Assembly: GCA_963931865.1 (NCBI GenBank)
Contig: OZ007507.1
Location: 5,887,148-5,951,147 of the forward strand
Direction: 5' to 3'
Length of the DNA: 64,000 nt
Source: Axinella damicornis
Lineage: Eukaryota; Porifera; Demospongiae; Axinellida; Axinellidae
The position numbers and the translations under genes are program-made. The notes under the pieces were generated by a model. The model saw only the letters and a program-made list of their open reading frames with translations. It did no database searches and was not told where the DNA came from. Positions 11,901-25,000 of the stretch are shown here, piece after piece; position 1 is the first letter of the stretch; each line of letters begins with the position of its first letter.

Positions 11901-14900
11901 ATCGCCCCTTCACTACCCAGTACTTCGAGCGCATTTCTGTGAGTGTTTCCTTTACACCATTGTGGAACGCTCGGTCGTGGGCTCTCAGAAGGAGTAATTT
12001 GGTCAGGTGATGATCCTTGGGCAGCAGGGCAGGATGTTTTGTCGCATACGAGATGTCCGCATTCAGAATCCTTCCACCACATCTCCAAATGCCCAGGGGG
12101 TCCAAGAAGAGGTTGAACTGTTTCTTCCAGCAAGCAAATTTGGGTTCTTTGGTGAGAGATTCCTTCACCCACAAGGTTTCAGCATGGGCGAGCTCATTTG
12201 CTCCTATTGCGGTAGGCTTGCAACATTCATCCTTGTCCTTGATCCTCCCTTTGAACGCTTCCACAGCGCGTAGCACGTGAGCAGTAACACGGAGGAGCCT
12301 GTGAAGTGAGCTGTAACGGGGGCAATCCATCAACTGGCTCAGTCCGTTCGGGGATTCAGTGTCACCATCATATTGTGTAGCAATTTCTTCTTCTTGGCCT
12401 TCAGTTCTTGTATGCACTCTTCGGGAATGGGAGTGTCTTCATCAGCGTCTTCAGTTGTTAGCCAGTGGGGACCTTCTCTCCACAGTTTGTTGACAGCCAG
12501 TTCTGAGAGTGACAATCCTCTTGAGGGTGAGTCAGCAGGGTTGTCCTTGCCCGCACAATGTTTCCAGCAATCGCTTGGGAGTAGTTCTCGTATCTCAGTT
12601 GTACGGTTCTGCACAAACTGCTTCCATTCTCTGTGCGTTCCTTGGATCCAATAGAGAGCCACTCTTGAGTCCGTGTAGCAGGTTGGATCTGAGAGGGGTA
12701 GTCTTGTCGCCAAACTCTCCTTGATGCTGGTCATCAATCGGGCCAACAGTAACGCTGACAGTAGCTCGAGTCTTGGAATGGTCTGTTCCCGTAGGGGGGT
12801 CACTCTCGTTTTGGAGGCCAGGAATTCCACACTGTATCCAGCAGAGGTTTTGATTCGTAGGTAGACCACCGCTGCATATGCTCTCAGTGAGGCATCACAG
12901 AAGCCATGTAGGCCGTAGGATTCCACTTCATGACTGACATCATGGAGGAGGTAGCGGGGAATGCGGATTGGAGAGGCCCTCTGTAGGTCTATGGTCATTG
13001 ACTTCCACTTGTGGAGTAACTCTCCTGTAATTTGCTGATCCCATCCTAGTTTGGATCCACAGAGCTCTTGAAACAGTGACTTGAATCGCACTACCACGGG
13101 CAACAGGAAACCCAAGGGGTCATAGATTCTGCCCACCAAGCTGACGATATTCCTCTTTGTTGGTTCGAGGTCCTTTGCCAAGCGACCAATGTCGCTTACA
13201 TCCAGCACGAACTCGTCAGTGTGTACGCACCATCTCACTCCAAGTGTTTTGTGTTCTCCCGAACCCACTCTCTGTGTACCCCCAAGGGTTGAATTGGTAT
13301 AGGTTTCATCTGAGGCTGGATTGTGAGAGGGTTGACTAGGAGTGTGTACTCCTTCCTCCTGATCGATCAGGTGTTGCAGCTTGTTTGAGTTACTAGTGAA
13401 CTTGCGGAGGTTGAATCCTCCACTCTTCAGCAGAGCCTTTGATTCCTTATAAAGTGTAAAGGCTTCTTCCTCAGTATCTGCTCCACATATAATGTCGTCG
13501 ACATAAATGGACTGGAGGAGGCTGTTCACTAGTCGAGGGTGGGATGACAGGTACTTGTTCAAGTGATGTCTGATTGTAGCGTTCAATAGAAAGGGGCTCG
13601 AGGAATCTCCGAACGCTACCCGAGCAAATCTGAAGGCACAGACTTGTGGCTGCTCTTTAGTAGGGGTGGGCGATATCAGAATAATGTGGTCACGATATAT
13701 CATGTGTTAGTTATCACGATATTCGATATTATCACGATAATGCGTTTTGGCTAGTTTATTTGACTTCTCATGCCACACTAGAATATTTCTACAAGCCAAG
13801 CATATACTATGTTGTCATAAATTGCATGTATACACTATTTAGCTACTGCATGCCTTATTTCTGCAAAAACAACACCACTAATAATGTGAACACGATATGA
13901 CGATAATTTTAAAACCACCACGATACGATTATCATGGGCTCTTAATATCACGATATACGATAATAACGATATATTGCCCACCCCTACTCTTTAGTAATGT
14001 CATCAAACCACAGGAAACGTAGGACGTCCCGGTCCTCTTCGCACACGGAGATCATCAAAAATGCTCTTTCGACATCTGCAGTCAGTGCCACCTTCCTACA
14101 ATGTAGTTCGGAACCTCAGGAGAATGTCCATTATCTTCTGGTTGAATTTGGGCCCGGTGTATAGACAGTCATTCAGGGAGGGACCAGTGGACTTGGCAGA
14201 TGCATCGTACACGACTCTCACTTCTTATCTTGCCTGATGACTGCATGATGAGGCAGGTAGTGTACTGCGTGTCCATCTGTAGGCTCTGGATCCTCTATGA
14301 TTCCCTGCTCCAGCTGGTCCCGTATGATGGAGTCATACTGCTTGAGTAGACTTGGACGTTGTTGAAGTCGGCGCTGGAGTCCAGCAAGACGTTTCAAGGC
14401 CAATCGGTAGTTGTCTGGTAGGTGAGGGTGTACCTCCCTCCACGGCAAGGAAACTTCATATCGGTCATTCCTGAATCGGATCGTCTCTTCAAACTCTGTG
14501 AACACACAACGGTCTGGCTGGTGGATTCCAAGGGACTCCAGCTCCCAAAAGGATCGCAAGGTATTGTCAAGATCCTCTGTGGTGTGCTCCAATGCACCAA
14601 TGTGCAAGGCATGTGTGGTCATGAGACTCACCGAGCCTTGTTGTCCTTGTTCAGCTCTTGGTGCTAGTCCAGACAGGACCCATCCAAGCCGCGTGTGAAC
14701 TGCAACTGGTCCTTCCTCACCCTTGGACATCTGACCTGTGACCAGGTCCCAGTAATAGTCCGCCCCAATCAGAAGATCGACATGTAGCGTCTCGTGACCA
14801 GTAGAAGTGTCGGCCAATTCGAGTTGCTTGAGGTGGCTGTACCTTTCCAAACACAATGAGATTGGCTGTGATGTCAATGGCCCACAGATGGTCGGTGCAG

Positions 14901-17900
14901 CAATCAGCTTGAGTTCCTTGTGCAGGCCATCATTCAACCTCATGCCGACTCGCACAATCTCGAGACTCTGTGTACCACCATTATTCGAACCAAATGTGAC
15001 TATGGCTACACGTTGTGTTTCCTCTGGCTTCAAGCACAGAACGTTCTTGACTCGGTCCGTCACATAAGACCTCTGACGGGCCCGTATCCAGAACTGCACG
15101 TATTTTCAGGGGCGAATCCGGCTTGTTCGGGTTGTATACGTGAGCTTGAGCAGTTTGAAGCAGTGTCGTACTGTCGGCACCAACGCACAGTGCTGCGCTA
15201 GTGGGGTTCTCAAAGGGTGAAGCATTGGGATTCAGACTTGATGTCTGTGGCTGGCGGCTTGAAGTGGTAGAGTGGGAATTGGTCATTGATGATGTTGTAG
15301 TGCTTCGGGTACTCTTTGGTGGTGAGGCAGTTGGACAAATACTAATGTGATGCTTGCCCCTACAGTTGTCACATTTATATCTCAATCGACACTCTCGGCC
15401 AATGTGACCTCTTCTCAAACAGACGAAACACCTTCCAGATTTCATCAGGATTTGCTTCCTAGTTTCAATCTGCTTTACCACTCCGCAGTCATCAGAGGTG
15501 TGGGCCTGCTGACAGTAGCAGCAACTGGGGCTTGACGCTCCCGACAACAAGGTGGCTGCTGTGTGTGGTTGTTCGCGAGGAGGTCTCCTGGGTGGTTGGC
15601 TTGTAGTCGACTGTGTGGCTTGGGCTCTTTCCCTGGCTTCGATCTCCTGCCCTACCTCCCTCATCAAGGCGTCAAGGTTCCATTCATCTTCACTGTTCTT
15701 CCGGCTAACAATCAGTCTCAGTTCTTGCGGGAGCTTATTCATCAGAACAGAGGTTAGGAGGCTGCCGTACGACGCAGAGGCGACTCCCAGGTTCTTCAAG
15801 CTACGGACATGGGTCTCTACGGTGTCGTACAGTTTGCGAAGGCCCCTGAGGTGGTGTTGGGACGTCACAGTCTCCAGATTTAGCAACAGTTCCATGTGTC
15901 GGCTAATGATTTGTTGCTTATTGCCAAAGCGCTTTTTCAAGACGGTTACTGCTTCATGGTAATTGTCTGACGTCAAGGTCAGGCCGGCTATGCACTCATG
16001 AGCAGAACGCTCCAGTAGTGACCTCAGGTAGTTGAATTTATCGATGTGTAGGTGGAGTTCCAGAGGTGGGAGGAGCGGTGGGTGTGGCCGTTATCATTGT
16101 GGCCTTCTCTATCTTCACTAAGGCCGTGTAGACACCCTCCTTGAACAGGTCAGCCTGCTCTATTTCATCGACCAAGTCGTCTTCCCCTGTCAATTCAAGT
16201 ATCTCACCATCCAATCTCTTTAGAACCTCGAGTTTCTCTTGGAGGCTGAGTCTGAGCTGCGCAAGCTTTGAGGTGTCGGGTTCCTCGGTCGCGGCTGCGA
16301 CCTCGGCTAGGGCATCGTTCACCTTGGTTAAGGTTCAAGTGGCAGACGCCTTGTGCCCGGCGCGAATTCTCCTTTTCCTTGCCAGGCCCTCTGCCATCGT
16401 CGTCGAGTCAAGTGGTTCACGATTTCGTCAATCGCTCTCAATTCAATAGCCTATCTATTGTACTAGCTTTCAAATCCGGCATTTGAAGGACCATGTAAGA
16501 AACCGCCATACGGTCTCATTCTGTAGTAAGCTAGTCTATCTATTCGCAGGTTAGGCTAAACTATTGACTCATGCTCAACTGCAAGATTCTCATGACTGAT
16601 CAAAAAGACAACACGTGGTCAGTACAGACTGGTCATAATGACGTAATAACAATAATCCAGAAACTTATGACGTATAAGAACTATTAGTCCATAACATACT
16701 GTGACAATTGTGACTACGGTGACAATTGTGACTACTGTGACATCATGTGACTACTGTGACAGTTGTGACTACTGTGACTGCTACATGTAGCTGTGCATGA
16801 CTTCTGTGACATCAGTGACTACTGTGACATCAGTGACTAAGTACTGTGACAGTTGTGGCTACTGTGACAGTTGTGACTACTGTGATTACTGTGACTACTG
16901 TGACATCAGTGACTACTGTGACATCAGTGACTACTGTGACATCAGTGACTACTGTGACTGTTGTGATTGTGACTGCTAGCTGTGCATGACTACTGTCATC
17001 AGTGACTACATACTGTGACAGTTGTGACTACTGTGACTACTATGGCATCAGTGACTAGTGTGACAGTTGCGACTATTGTGACTAGTACGATATGTGCAGC
17101 AGTGACTACTGTGACTAGTACGACATACTACGTATACTGTGACAGTTGTGCTGTGACAGTTGTGACTACTGTGACAGTTGTGACTACTGTGATTACTGAC
17201 TACTGTGACATCAGTGACTACTGTGACAGTTGTGACTACTGTGAGAGTTGTGACTACTGTGACATCAGTGACTACTGTGACAGTTGTGACTACTGTGAGA
17301 GTTGTGACTACTGTGACTGCTACTACTGTGACATCGATGACTGTATACTGTGACAGTTGTGACTACTGTGACATCAGTGACTACTGTGACAGTTGTGACA
17401 GTTGTGGTACTGTGACTGCTAGCTGTGCATGACTACCGTGACATCATGTGACTGTGACTGTTGTGACTAGCGTGACAGTTGTGAGTGACTGCTGTGAGAG
17501 TTGTGACTACTGTGACTGCTAGCTGTGCATGACTGCTGTGACATCAGTGACTACATACTGTGACAGTTGCGACTACATCAGTGACTACTTTGTATCTACG
17601 CCTAGTTCCTTTCCACCCTCCACACACTACCTCGAAGGTAGGTGAGGGTGGACGAGGAGGTATGGCCTGGAGAATGGAGAGTGTGGTTGACACCATGCCA
17701 CCCCCTACCAGCTGCAGACCACACTCTCCCTGCTCTCTCCAAATATGTAGATCCCTCCTCCCTCCCTCCAACCTGATCACACCCTCCCTCCCTCTCTCCA
17801 AACAGACCACGAGCATTCATCCAGTAGTGTTAGTGGACGAGACAGTCTGGACATCACGGAATTGAGTGCCCTTGCTGAGGCTGCCCACGTCAGCATGATG

Positions 17901-18346
17901 GAAGAAGGAGGAGGAGGAGGAAGAGGAGGTGGAGGTGTCGGAAGGAGTGCAAGTGAAGAGCTGATGCAGAGTCGGAAGGAGAGAGAAGGTGAACTGTACT
18001 CTACCAATATCAGCGTTCCCAAACCCAGTGTGCCATGATTTTGTGTTCAATCCAGTCACATGTTGCCAGTGCTACAACCATATGCTCAATCTGTGTATTG
18101 TATCTAGACTCGGAACACTCTATCGAACTGAACACGACCCAGGATCACCCAGGCGCATTCAGGTATGTGTACGGGCATGTGCATCTGCTTTGACTGTACT
18201 GTTATATATACCTGGAACTCTTGCCCTTACCAGCTTACTGGAACACAGCTACATCACAGGGTCTAAGAGAAAGACAAAGAAAGGTTGGCTCTTTTGTCCA
18301 CCTATAGGGATGTGAGTGACTAAAGTGGTTCATATGCATGCTCTGT

Positions 18347-18378
<32 letters not shown>

Positions 18379-21344
18379 TGTGTGTGTACGTGTGTGTACG
18401 TGTGTGTGGTGTGTGTGTAGCCTCGTACCCAGTCCCACGCCCAGCTTTTCGTTGCTCCTTAGTACGGTAAAGCGGGGAGGGCCTGGTACATTTCCTCACG
18501 TGAGCATGACGTAATTGAAAAACCCCAAAATTTTCAGAACTAAGACGCTACTTTTTGCGTGTTATTCAGCCATCTACACGTTCAACGCTCGGTGAGTATG
18601 ACAGTCGCCCCCCGCTAGCTAGATACGTGTGGTGTGTTACCTGGTACCTTCGCTCTTCTTGCTGTTCTGAGACCCACTACGCCCACGTTAAACTTCCGGT
18701 CTTTCTACCCCTTTCTACCCTTGACGTCACTCACGGCCTACCCTTGACGTCACTCACGGCCCTCCCCGCTTTACCGTACTAAGCAGCGACGAAAAGCTGG
18801 GCGTGGGACTGGGAACGAGGCTAGTGTGTGTGTGTGGTGTGTCTTTGCATTTGTACATGTGTATGGTGTGTGAATACGTAGGTTACGCGCATCTTTGAAA
18901 GTACGGTACTGCACATCCAGGGCGTGTAATCCCCTCCCGGTACAAGGCTGCTGCTACCTCTTTCAAGAAGCCATCGCAACCTCCCTCCCACCTGAACATA
19001 TCAACACCAAAGAGAACCGTGAAGGTATTCCTCACATGATTAGTGCCAGCGCTGCCATGGTACATTGCAGTAATTATCGATATAGTTTAGCAAGTAGTCT
19101 GGCGCCGGGCTCTCTGGCAAGTACAGGTTCCAGACATCTTATCAATACATTAACGTACCCATTAACTTTTTCTCCGGAGGTCTCAACCATATTTTCAATT
19201 CTTCCCGCTTTTAGCCCCCAAACTCCACAACACATGACCATGGAGCAATCCTCTATGTTTGTGACTTTATATATAACCACACCCACCCATCAAACGGCAT
19301 GCACGGCGGCATTCAATGGCACAGCTGCATAAGTCTAAATAGAACCCACCATGACATTTCGGAAGGGGTTGGCAATCTGATTTTTGGGTGCATGTAGGCT
19401 TTAGGGTAGTTAGTAAAGTCTCCAAGTTTGAACCCAAAAGCTTGTTCGTTTGGCAGTTAGAAGGCATCAAAAATTGCACTTTTCTCATTCGTTATGTATG
19501 GTTGGGCGGGGGGTTAGTTTACCCCCCAACCATATGTACAATGTACATGTAATGTATAGGATATTTGGTGCCCTCTAACTGCCAAGCTAAACATCCTTTA
19601 GGCTTCAAAGTTGGAGACTTTACTAACCCTAAGGCCTAGATGCACCCAACAAAATCAGATGGCCAGCCCCCTCAGAAATGTTTTGGTGGGCTCTATTTAG
19701 CAAATATGCCATAGTCACGGCTCTCGGCTGACCATTGCCCGTCTAGACGGATAGAAAAGCTACACTGCTAGAAATGGAGGCCCTACGAGGCGAGAGGACA
19801 TTTCTCAGCCCATTTGTGCAAAGCAGGAGAGAAATGGCCTACTCAGCTCCAACCAAGGGCTTTTCAAGGCCAAATCCAGACATGGCCATGCTGTCTGCAC
19901 CCACCCACCTCCCCCTGTCCTGCCCTTTCTGCTGGCGCAGAGCCTAAGTCCCAAGTGTGACATTGCCGATGAAAGTCTCATACCATCTGTAGACAGCTTT
20001 ATCAGTTAAAGTGTTAAGCTACGGCTCCCCGATTGCGTCCACTTTGAGCATAGCCCAAGCCATTCTCTACCAGCCCTGGCCCTGCTCAACACATTCTTCA
20101 CAGAGTTTGAGGTTCGAAGCTTATGCCTCATTCTTTTCCGAACGTTGTACTAAAACAACACTACCCCACACACCCACTTGTGAAACACAGACAGACAGAC
20201 AGACAGACACAGACAGACAATACTGTATTGATATGTAACTGGTATACATAGCTACATCTAGGCTGTCTCGTTGATTTGCTCACCTACATAATATTATGTT
20301 AAATGCAAGATTCAAGGACATGTAATGGCCATCATCAGAAAGTCCCAGTGGCAGTGTTGCATTCCCAGGCATGTCCCACAGGGATCTCCTCAGGCTGGTG
20401 TGTGCTTGGAAACCAAGCATCTAATGTACACTAGAGCAAGTACACACATGTACAGTGTACACTGCACACCAAGGCCTTTCGGCTGAACCATATATAGTGT
20501 TACCTAGCCTCAGTACCAGACTGATGGTCTGGTACCGAGACTATACCGTACATGACTGTCTGCACATCAACTGTATAGGGAGTTAAGCCACCTAAGGCGA
20601 AGATGGAGGACTCCTTCAAGATCCCTGCCCTCCCGCCCAGAGCACGGAGCAGTCATCAACCCTCCCACACTCACTCCAGCCTACAGACTTCACTCTTGTT
20701 TACACCCTCAAGTGAGTTGTGTGTGTGTGATGTCTGAAGTGTAGGGCAAGTATGAATCAATATCACGTGATTTTGAAAGGGGTGGAGCCCCAGACTCTAG
20801 GAAAAATAATGGCAGAAAGTGCCCTGTAATGTATATGTTTATTGAGCATGAAGTTTGTAATCGTCTTAGCTACATGTACATGTAGCCTCCTTGAAGCATT
20901 TTACGGCTGACGGGATTTATCCTATCCCAGGATGGGATAATTTTTGACAGTTAAGTCCCATCAGCCTGGGGCTGGTCTCCCTGGCAGTCCAGGAGAGGTA
21001 ATTACTTACCATACCGTAGTCGCGCGTTATTAGGCACATCTCACTTATAGGCGTATATTCGCTGTTAGGCGCATGTTCAACTCTCGTCCCAGGTACTCGC
21101 TGTTAAGTGCTGCAGTTTTCTTCCAGAAACTCAGCCATTTTTGATCCTACGGAGTGGAAAAAGCTATAATTCTAATTGAAGCACACTTCCTATTCGAGGA
21201 ATGTCATTATAAAAATATTCGTTATTAGGCGCATCTCGCTTATAGGCGCATATCTCCTTCCTGTGGAGTTATAGGCGCATGCGCCTAATAACACGCAACT
21301 ACGGTATCAGCACATACCCAGATTGTGAACCCTACCTTACACAC

Positions 21345-21385
<41 letters not shown>

Positions 21386-21410
21386 ACACACACCACACAC
21401 ACACATGCAT

Positions 21411-21478
<68 letters not shown>

Positions 21479-22017
21479 CCATGACCACGTCCACTCCGGC
21501 AGCTGCCCCAGAGGTCCATACTACCCGAGTTGGACTCCATGAAGGCAGCTTCATAGCTCTGAGTAAGGCTGATCCATCCACCCTCACTGGATCCAAACTG
21601 ATCAAGGTTAGCTCACCGACCAATGATGACTAACGTGTACAATGTAGGATGGCATCACGTGTGCATGTTTGTGTGGCTCCTATTGTCTCTGCGCCTTCAT
21701 TGGGGGCCCCTGGAGTATCGGTTGTGCCCTCTGGGAGAAGCCCAGAATTACTATACAGTGAAACCTGTCTTTAGTGGTCACTGTTTAAGGCAGCCACCTC
21801 TATATTATGGTCAGTACTGCTAGTCCCTGTTGCACTAGCCCTGTATGAAACGGACCTGCTTAAAGCAGCCACCTGTCTATATAGTGGCCACAACTACTGG
21901 TCCCATAGGTGACTGCTATACAGAGGTCGAAATAAGGATTTCATGTCGAGCGGTCAAATGTCCTAGCACTTTAGATTTTGATTGGTCATTTACAAAATAT
22001 GCTAGGTCATGCCCGTC

Positions 22018-22048
<31 letters not shown>

Positions 22049-25000
22049 AAAAATCAAAAGAGCATGAAAGTGTGTTCTCCAAGCTAGATTCAAATGCATA
22101 AAGAAAGAGAGAAAAGAAATTGGCTGGTTCGAACCAGGTAGTCATTTGGGTCATGCACTTAGGTGATTGTATTCACCCATGTTGATCGGTCACGCCTACC
22201 GAACAAGTGCATTAGTGTGCGGTCATTTTAGTTAACTGTACAGAATTGACCGATGACCGCATGTTATTTCGACCTCTGCTATACACAGGTTCCATTAAAT
22301 TATATGTATAAGGTACCGGTACATGTTCCTTCCTATCAACCATTTAAGATGGCGGGTACTAAAAATAAAGACACATAATTGCCACGTGGGCCAAAATCGC
22401 ATGCTCAAGGGAATTTCCCTTGAAATCACATCACTTTTGGGGTTCAAAGGTCATTGCAGTGTTTCAGTCCAGTCCAGTCCAGTGTTTACAGACTCCCAGT
22501 ACATGTACCGTGCGAGACTGTTACACCTGACTTAAAAATCTTGAGTTGGATCAAACCAGCAGGAAATGACTCAGCACTCGTTTATGTTACCAGTAGTGTG
22601 ACAGTCATTAATTAAGGTACATACAATTGTGACATGACTATACGGCTGTTTCTTGATATACCGGTAAGCTATCACGAATGTTAATAACTACTCTATCAGT
22701 GGTCTCTGCTGGTCTCCCTTGGTCTCCATTGGGTCTGCAGTTGTCTCTCATTGTCTCTGTTGGTCTCAGACCAGTGGTCTTGCCTGGTCTCCAGGGGTCT
22801 CGCCTGGTCTCCAGGGGTCTCGCCTGGTCTCCACGGGTCTTGCCTGGTGTCCAGGGGTCTGTGCTGGTCTCCAGTAGTCTTGCCTGGTATCCAGGGGTCT
22901 CTGCTGGTTTCCAGTTGTCTGCCTGGTCTCCAGGGGTCTCTGCTGGTCTCTAGTAGTCTTGCCTGATCTCCAAGGGTCTCTGCTGGTCTCCAATGGTCTC
23001 ACCTGGCCTCCAGGGATCTCTGCTGGTCTCCAGTAGTCTTGCCTGGTATCCAGGGGTCTCGCCTGGTCTCCAGTGGTCTCCCTTGGTCTCCAGTAGTCTT
23101 GCCTGGTATCCAAGGGTCTCGCCTGGTCTCCAGCAGTGGTCTCTCCTGGTCTCCAGGGTTCTCACCTGGTCTCCAAGGGTTTCTGCTGATCTCAAGTAGT
23201 CTCGTCTGGTGTCCAGTGGTCTCTGCTAGTCTCTAGTGGTCTCCCTTGGTCTCTCATTGTCTCCAGTGGTCTCGCTTGGTCTCCAGGGGTCTCTGCTGGT
23301 CTCCAGTGGTCTCCGCTGGTCTCTAGTTGTCTCCCTCGGTCTCCTGTGGTCTCTCATGGTCTCCAGAGGTCTTGTTTGGTCTCCTGTGGTCTCACTTGGT
23401 CTCCAGTGGTCTCTGCTGGTCTCCTGTGGTCTCTCATGGTCTCTGCTGGTCTCCAGTGGTCTCTGCTCAAGGGAGACCACTGGAGACCAAGGGATACCAC
23501 TAGAGACCAATGGAGACCAGCAGAGACCCCTGGAGACCAGGCGAGACCACTGGAGACCAGTAGAGTCCCCTGGAGACCAGCAGAGATCCCTGGAGGCCAA
23601 GCGACACCCCTTGATGCCAGGCGAGACCATGATAGACATTGGAGACCTACTGGTGACCAAGGGAGACAAGCAGAGACCACTGATAGAGTTCTTATTACTG
23701 GTTATTAACATTTGCAGTTGTTGCTGGTTATTAACATTCGTGATAGCATCAGACTTCTGCAGGTTGTCTACCTAGATACCACGGTGAGCAATAGACACTG
23801 CACTGGGTGTATCAAGAAACGACCGACTATGAGTGCTTTTACAATGAACTATAATATAGTTGTCTTGTAAAGCACTCAGCAATTATTTTACTGGCATGCC
23901 ACAAGGTAAACCAAGACCCGTCCTAGTTATGGTCTTGACATCTCCTCCTCCTCCTCACCAGACTTCCTCCACTGCCAAGAGCAAGGCGGGAGAGCCCGCC
24001 ATAGACTTGGAATTGGAGATGCTCTGCCACAGACTTCTGCAGGTTGTCTACCTAGATACCACGGTGAGCAATAGACACTGCACTGGTGCCTCCCCATGCA
24101 TGTACAAACCAGCCCTTCCATCTTTCAATAGACCTTATGCAATTGACGTCAGGGTCTCTGTATTCTCAATAAGGCTCCGTGTCATGAGTGGAAAAAAGAT
24201 GGTACGTTCTATGGTGATTGCAGAAATGTGCGCAGCTGCACAGCTGTCTTTGTGCAGATTGCTGGAAGCGGATAAAACTCCATTTTTTTTTGTTTTGCCG
24301 TACTAGCAATATTATTCTTGCCACTCAAAATGGTTGCAGGAGTCACGTGCACATAATTTTAAATTAAATTCATGGCTCCCTGCATCACATGCACTTGATT
24401 TTGTGACGTAATTGCATAAGGTCTATCTACGGGTATATTTGATTTGATTTTTGAGCCACAATATGATAAACTAGAGGTGTTGATAGAACACATACCCTGC
24501 GCGGAACGTCTACAGGATACAGTGCAGCTATATACAATCGACGTGACATCCCTGCTGATGCGCATCGAACATGTTAACAGGTACTAGGTGCTATCGCGTA
24601 TACTGTGTTCGTGTATGGCCATATCCAAGGTGTGGAAGTTACCGCTTGCCGTACAACAACGTGCATATGAAGAGGTGGGGCCAAACGTTACGAATAATAG
24701 GAAATACATTGTAGCTGGAGAAAACAGCCTAAACAATAGTCACGACGTCTGTGAAGTACATAGATCATAAGATAATACTGTTTCCTAGCGGTCATCTCGA
24801 TGCATGAAATTTCCAAATGCACTGCGTGTCCTATTCTTGATGGGACTCTGAGGTGGTGAAGAGGTGGAGCCAATGTTATGAATAGTTATGAAAAGTATGA
24901 AATAGCCGAAATACAGCGAAATGATTCAGAAGCACCTAGACTTCAGTCAGGTACACATATTGTTTGACTCCCTTTCGATGGTTTATATATGTGGTGAGAC

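Larger units (their letters stand above)
10362..16696 (-). mobile_element. Pao/BEL LTR retrotransposon, full length but frame-broken
   Basis: Nearly identical LTRs at 10362-10554 and 16494-16696, 5-bp duplication TACTG at 10357-10361 and 16697-16701, and gag, aspartic protease, reverse transcriptase, RNase H and integrase in that order on the minus strand. Next to the 5' LTR (right side) the minus strand reads TGGTCCTTCAAATGCCGG, a tRNA primer-site candidate; next to the 3' LTR it has a purine tract CTGGGGGAGGA. Several frame breaks and a nested hAT MITE (13661-13986) interrupt the coding region. It lies antisense in HAUS8 intron 5. Protein order, TGG-type primer site and 5-bp duplication fit Pao/BEL. 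Confidence 0.92.

Noticed and set aside
12339..12417. Programmed frameshift in BEL pol
   Set aside because: Pao/BEL elements generally have one long frame, and this copy has several other breaks, so decay or sequence error is simpler.
13661..13703. Start codon of a pol frame at 13703
   Set aside because: The Met and next codons lie in the hAT MITE, not in the retrotransposon.
16797..17432. Open frames rich in [11 protein letters not shown]
   Set aside because: Translation of a TGTGACTAC minisatellite.
21279..21633. His/Thr- and Cys/Val-repeat frames, also at 27044-27533
   Set aside because: Translation of AC/CA microsatellites; only 21479-21606 is coding, as HAUS8 exon 11.
22678..23775. 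Frames made of GLQWSLLVS or ETTGDQ repeats
   Set aside because: Translation of the GGTCTCC minisatellite on both strands.
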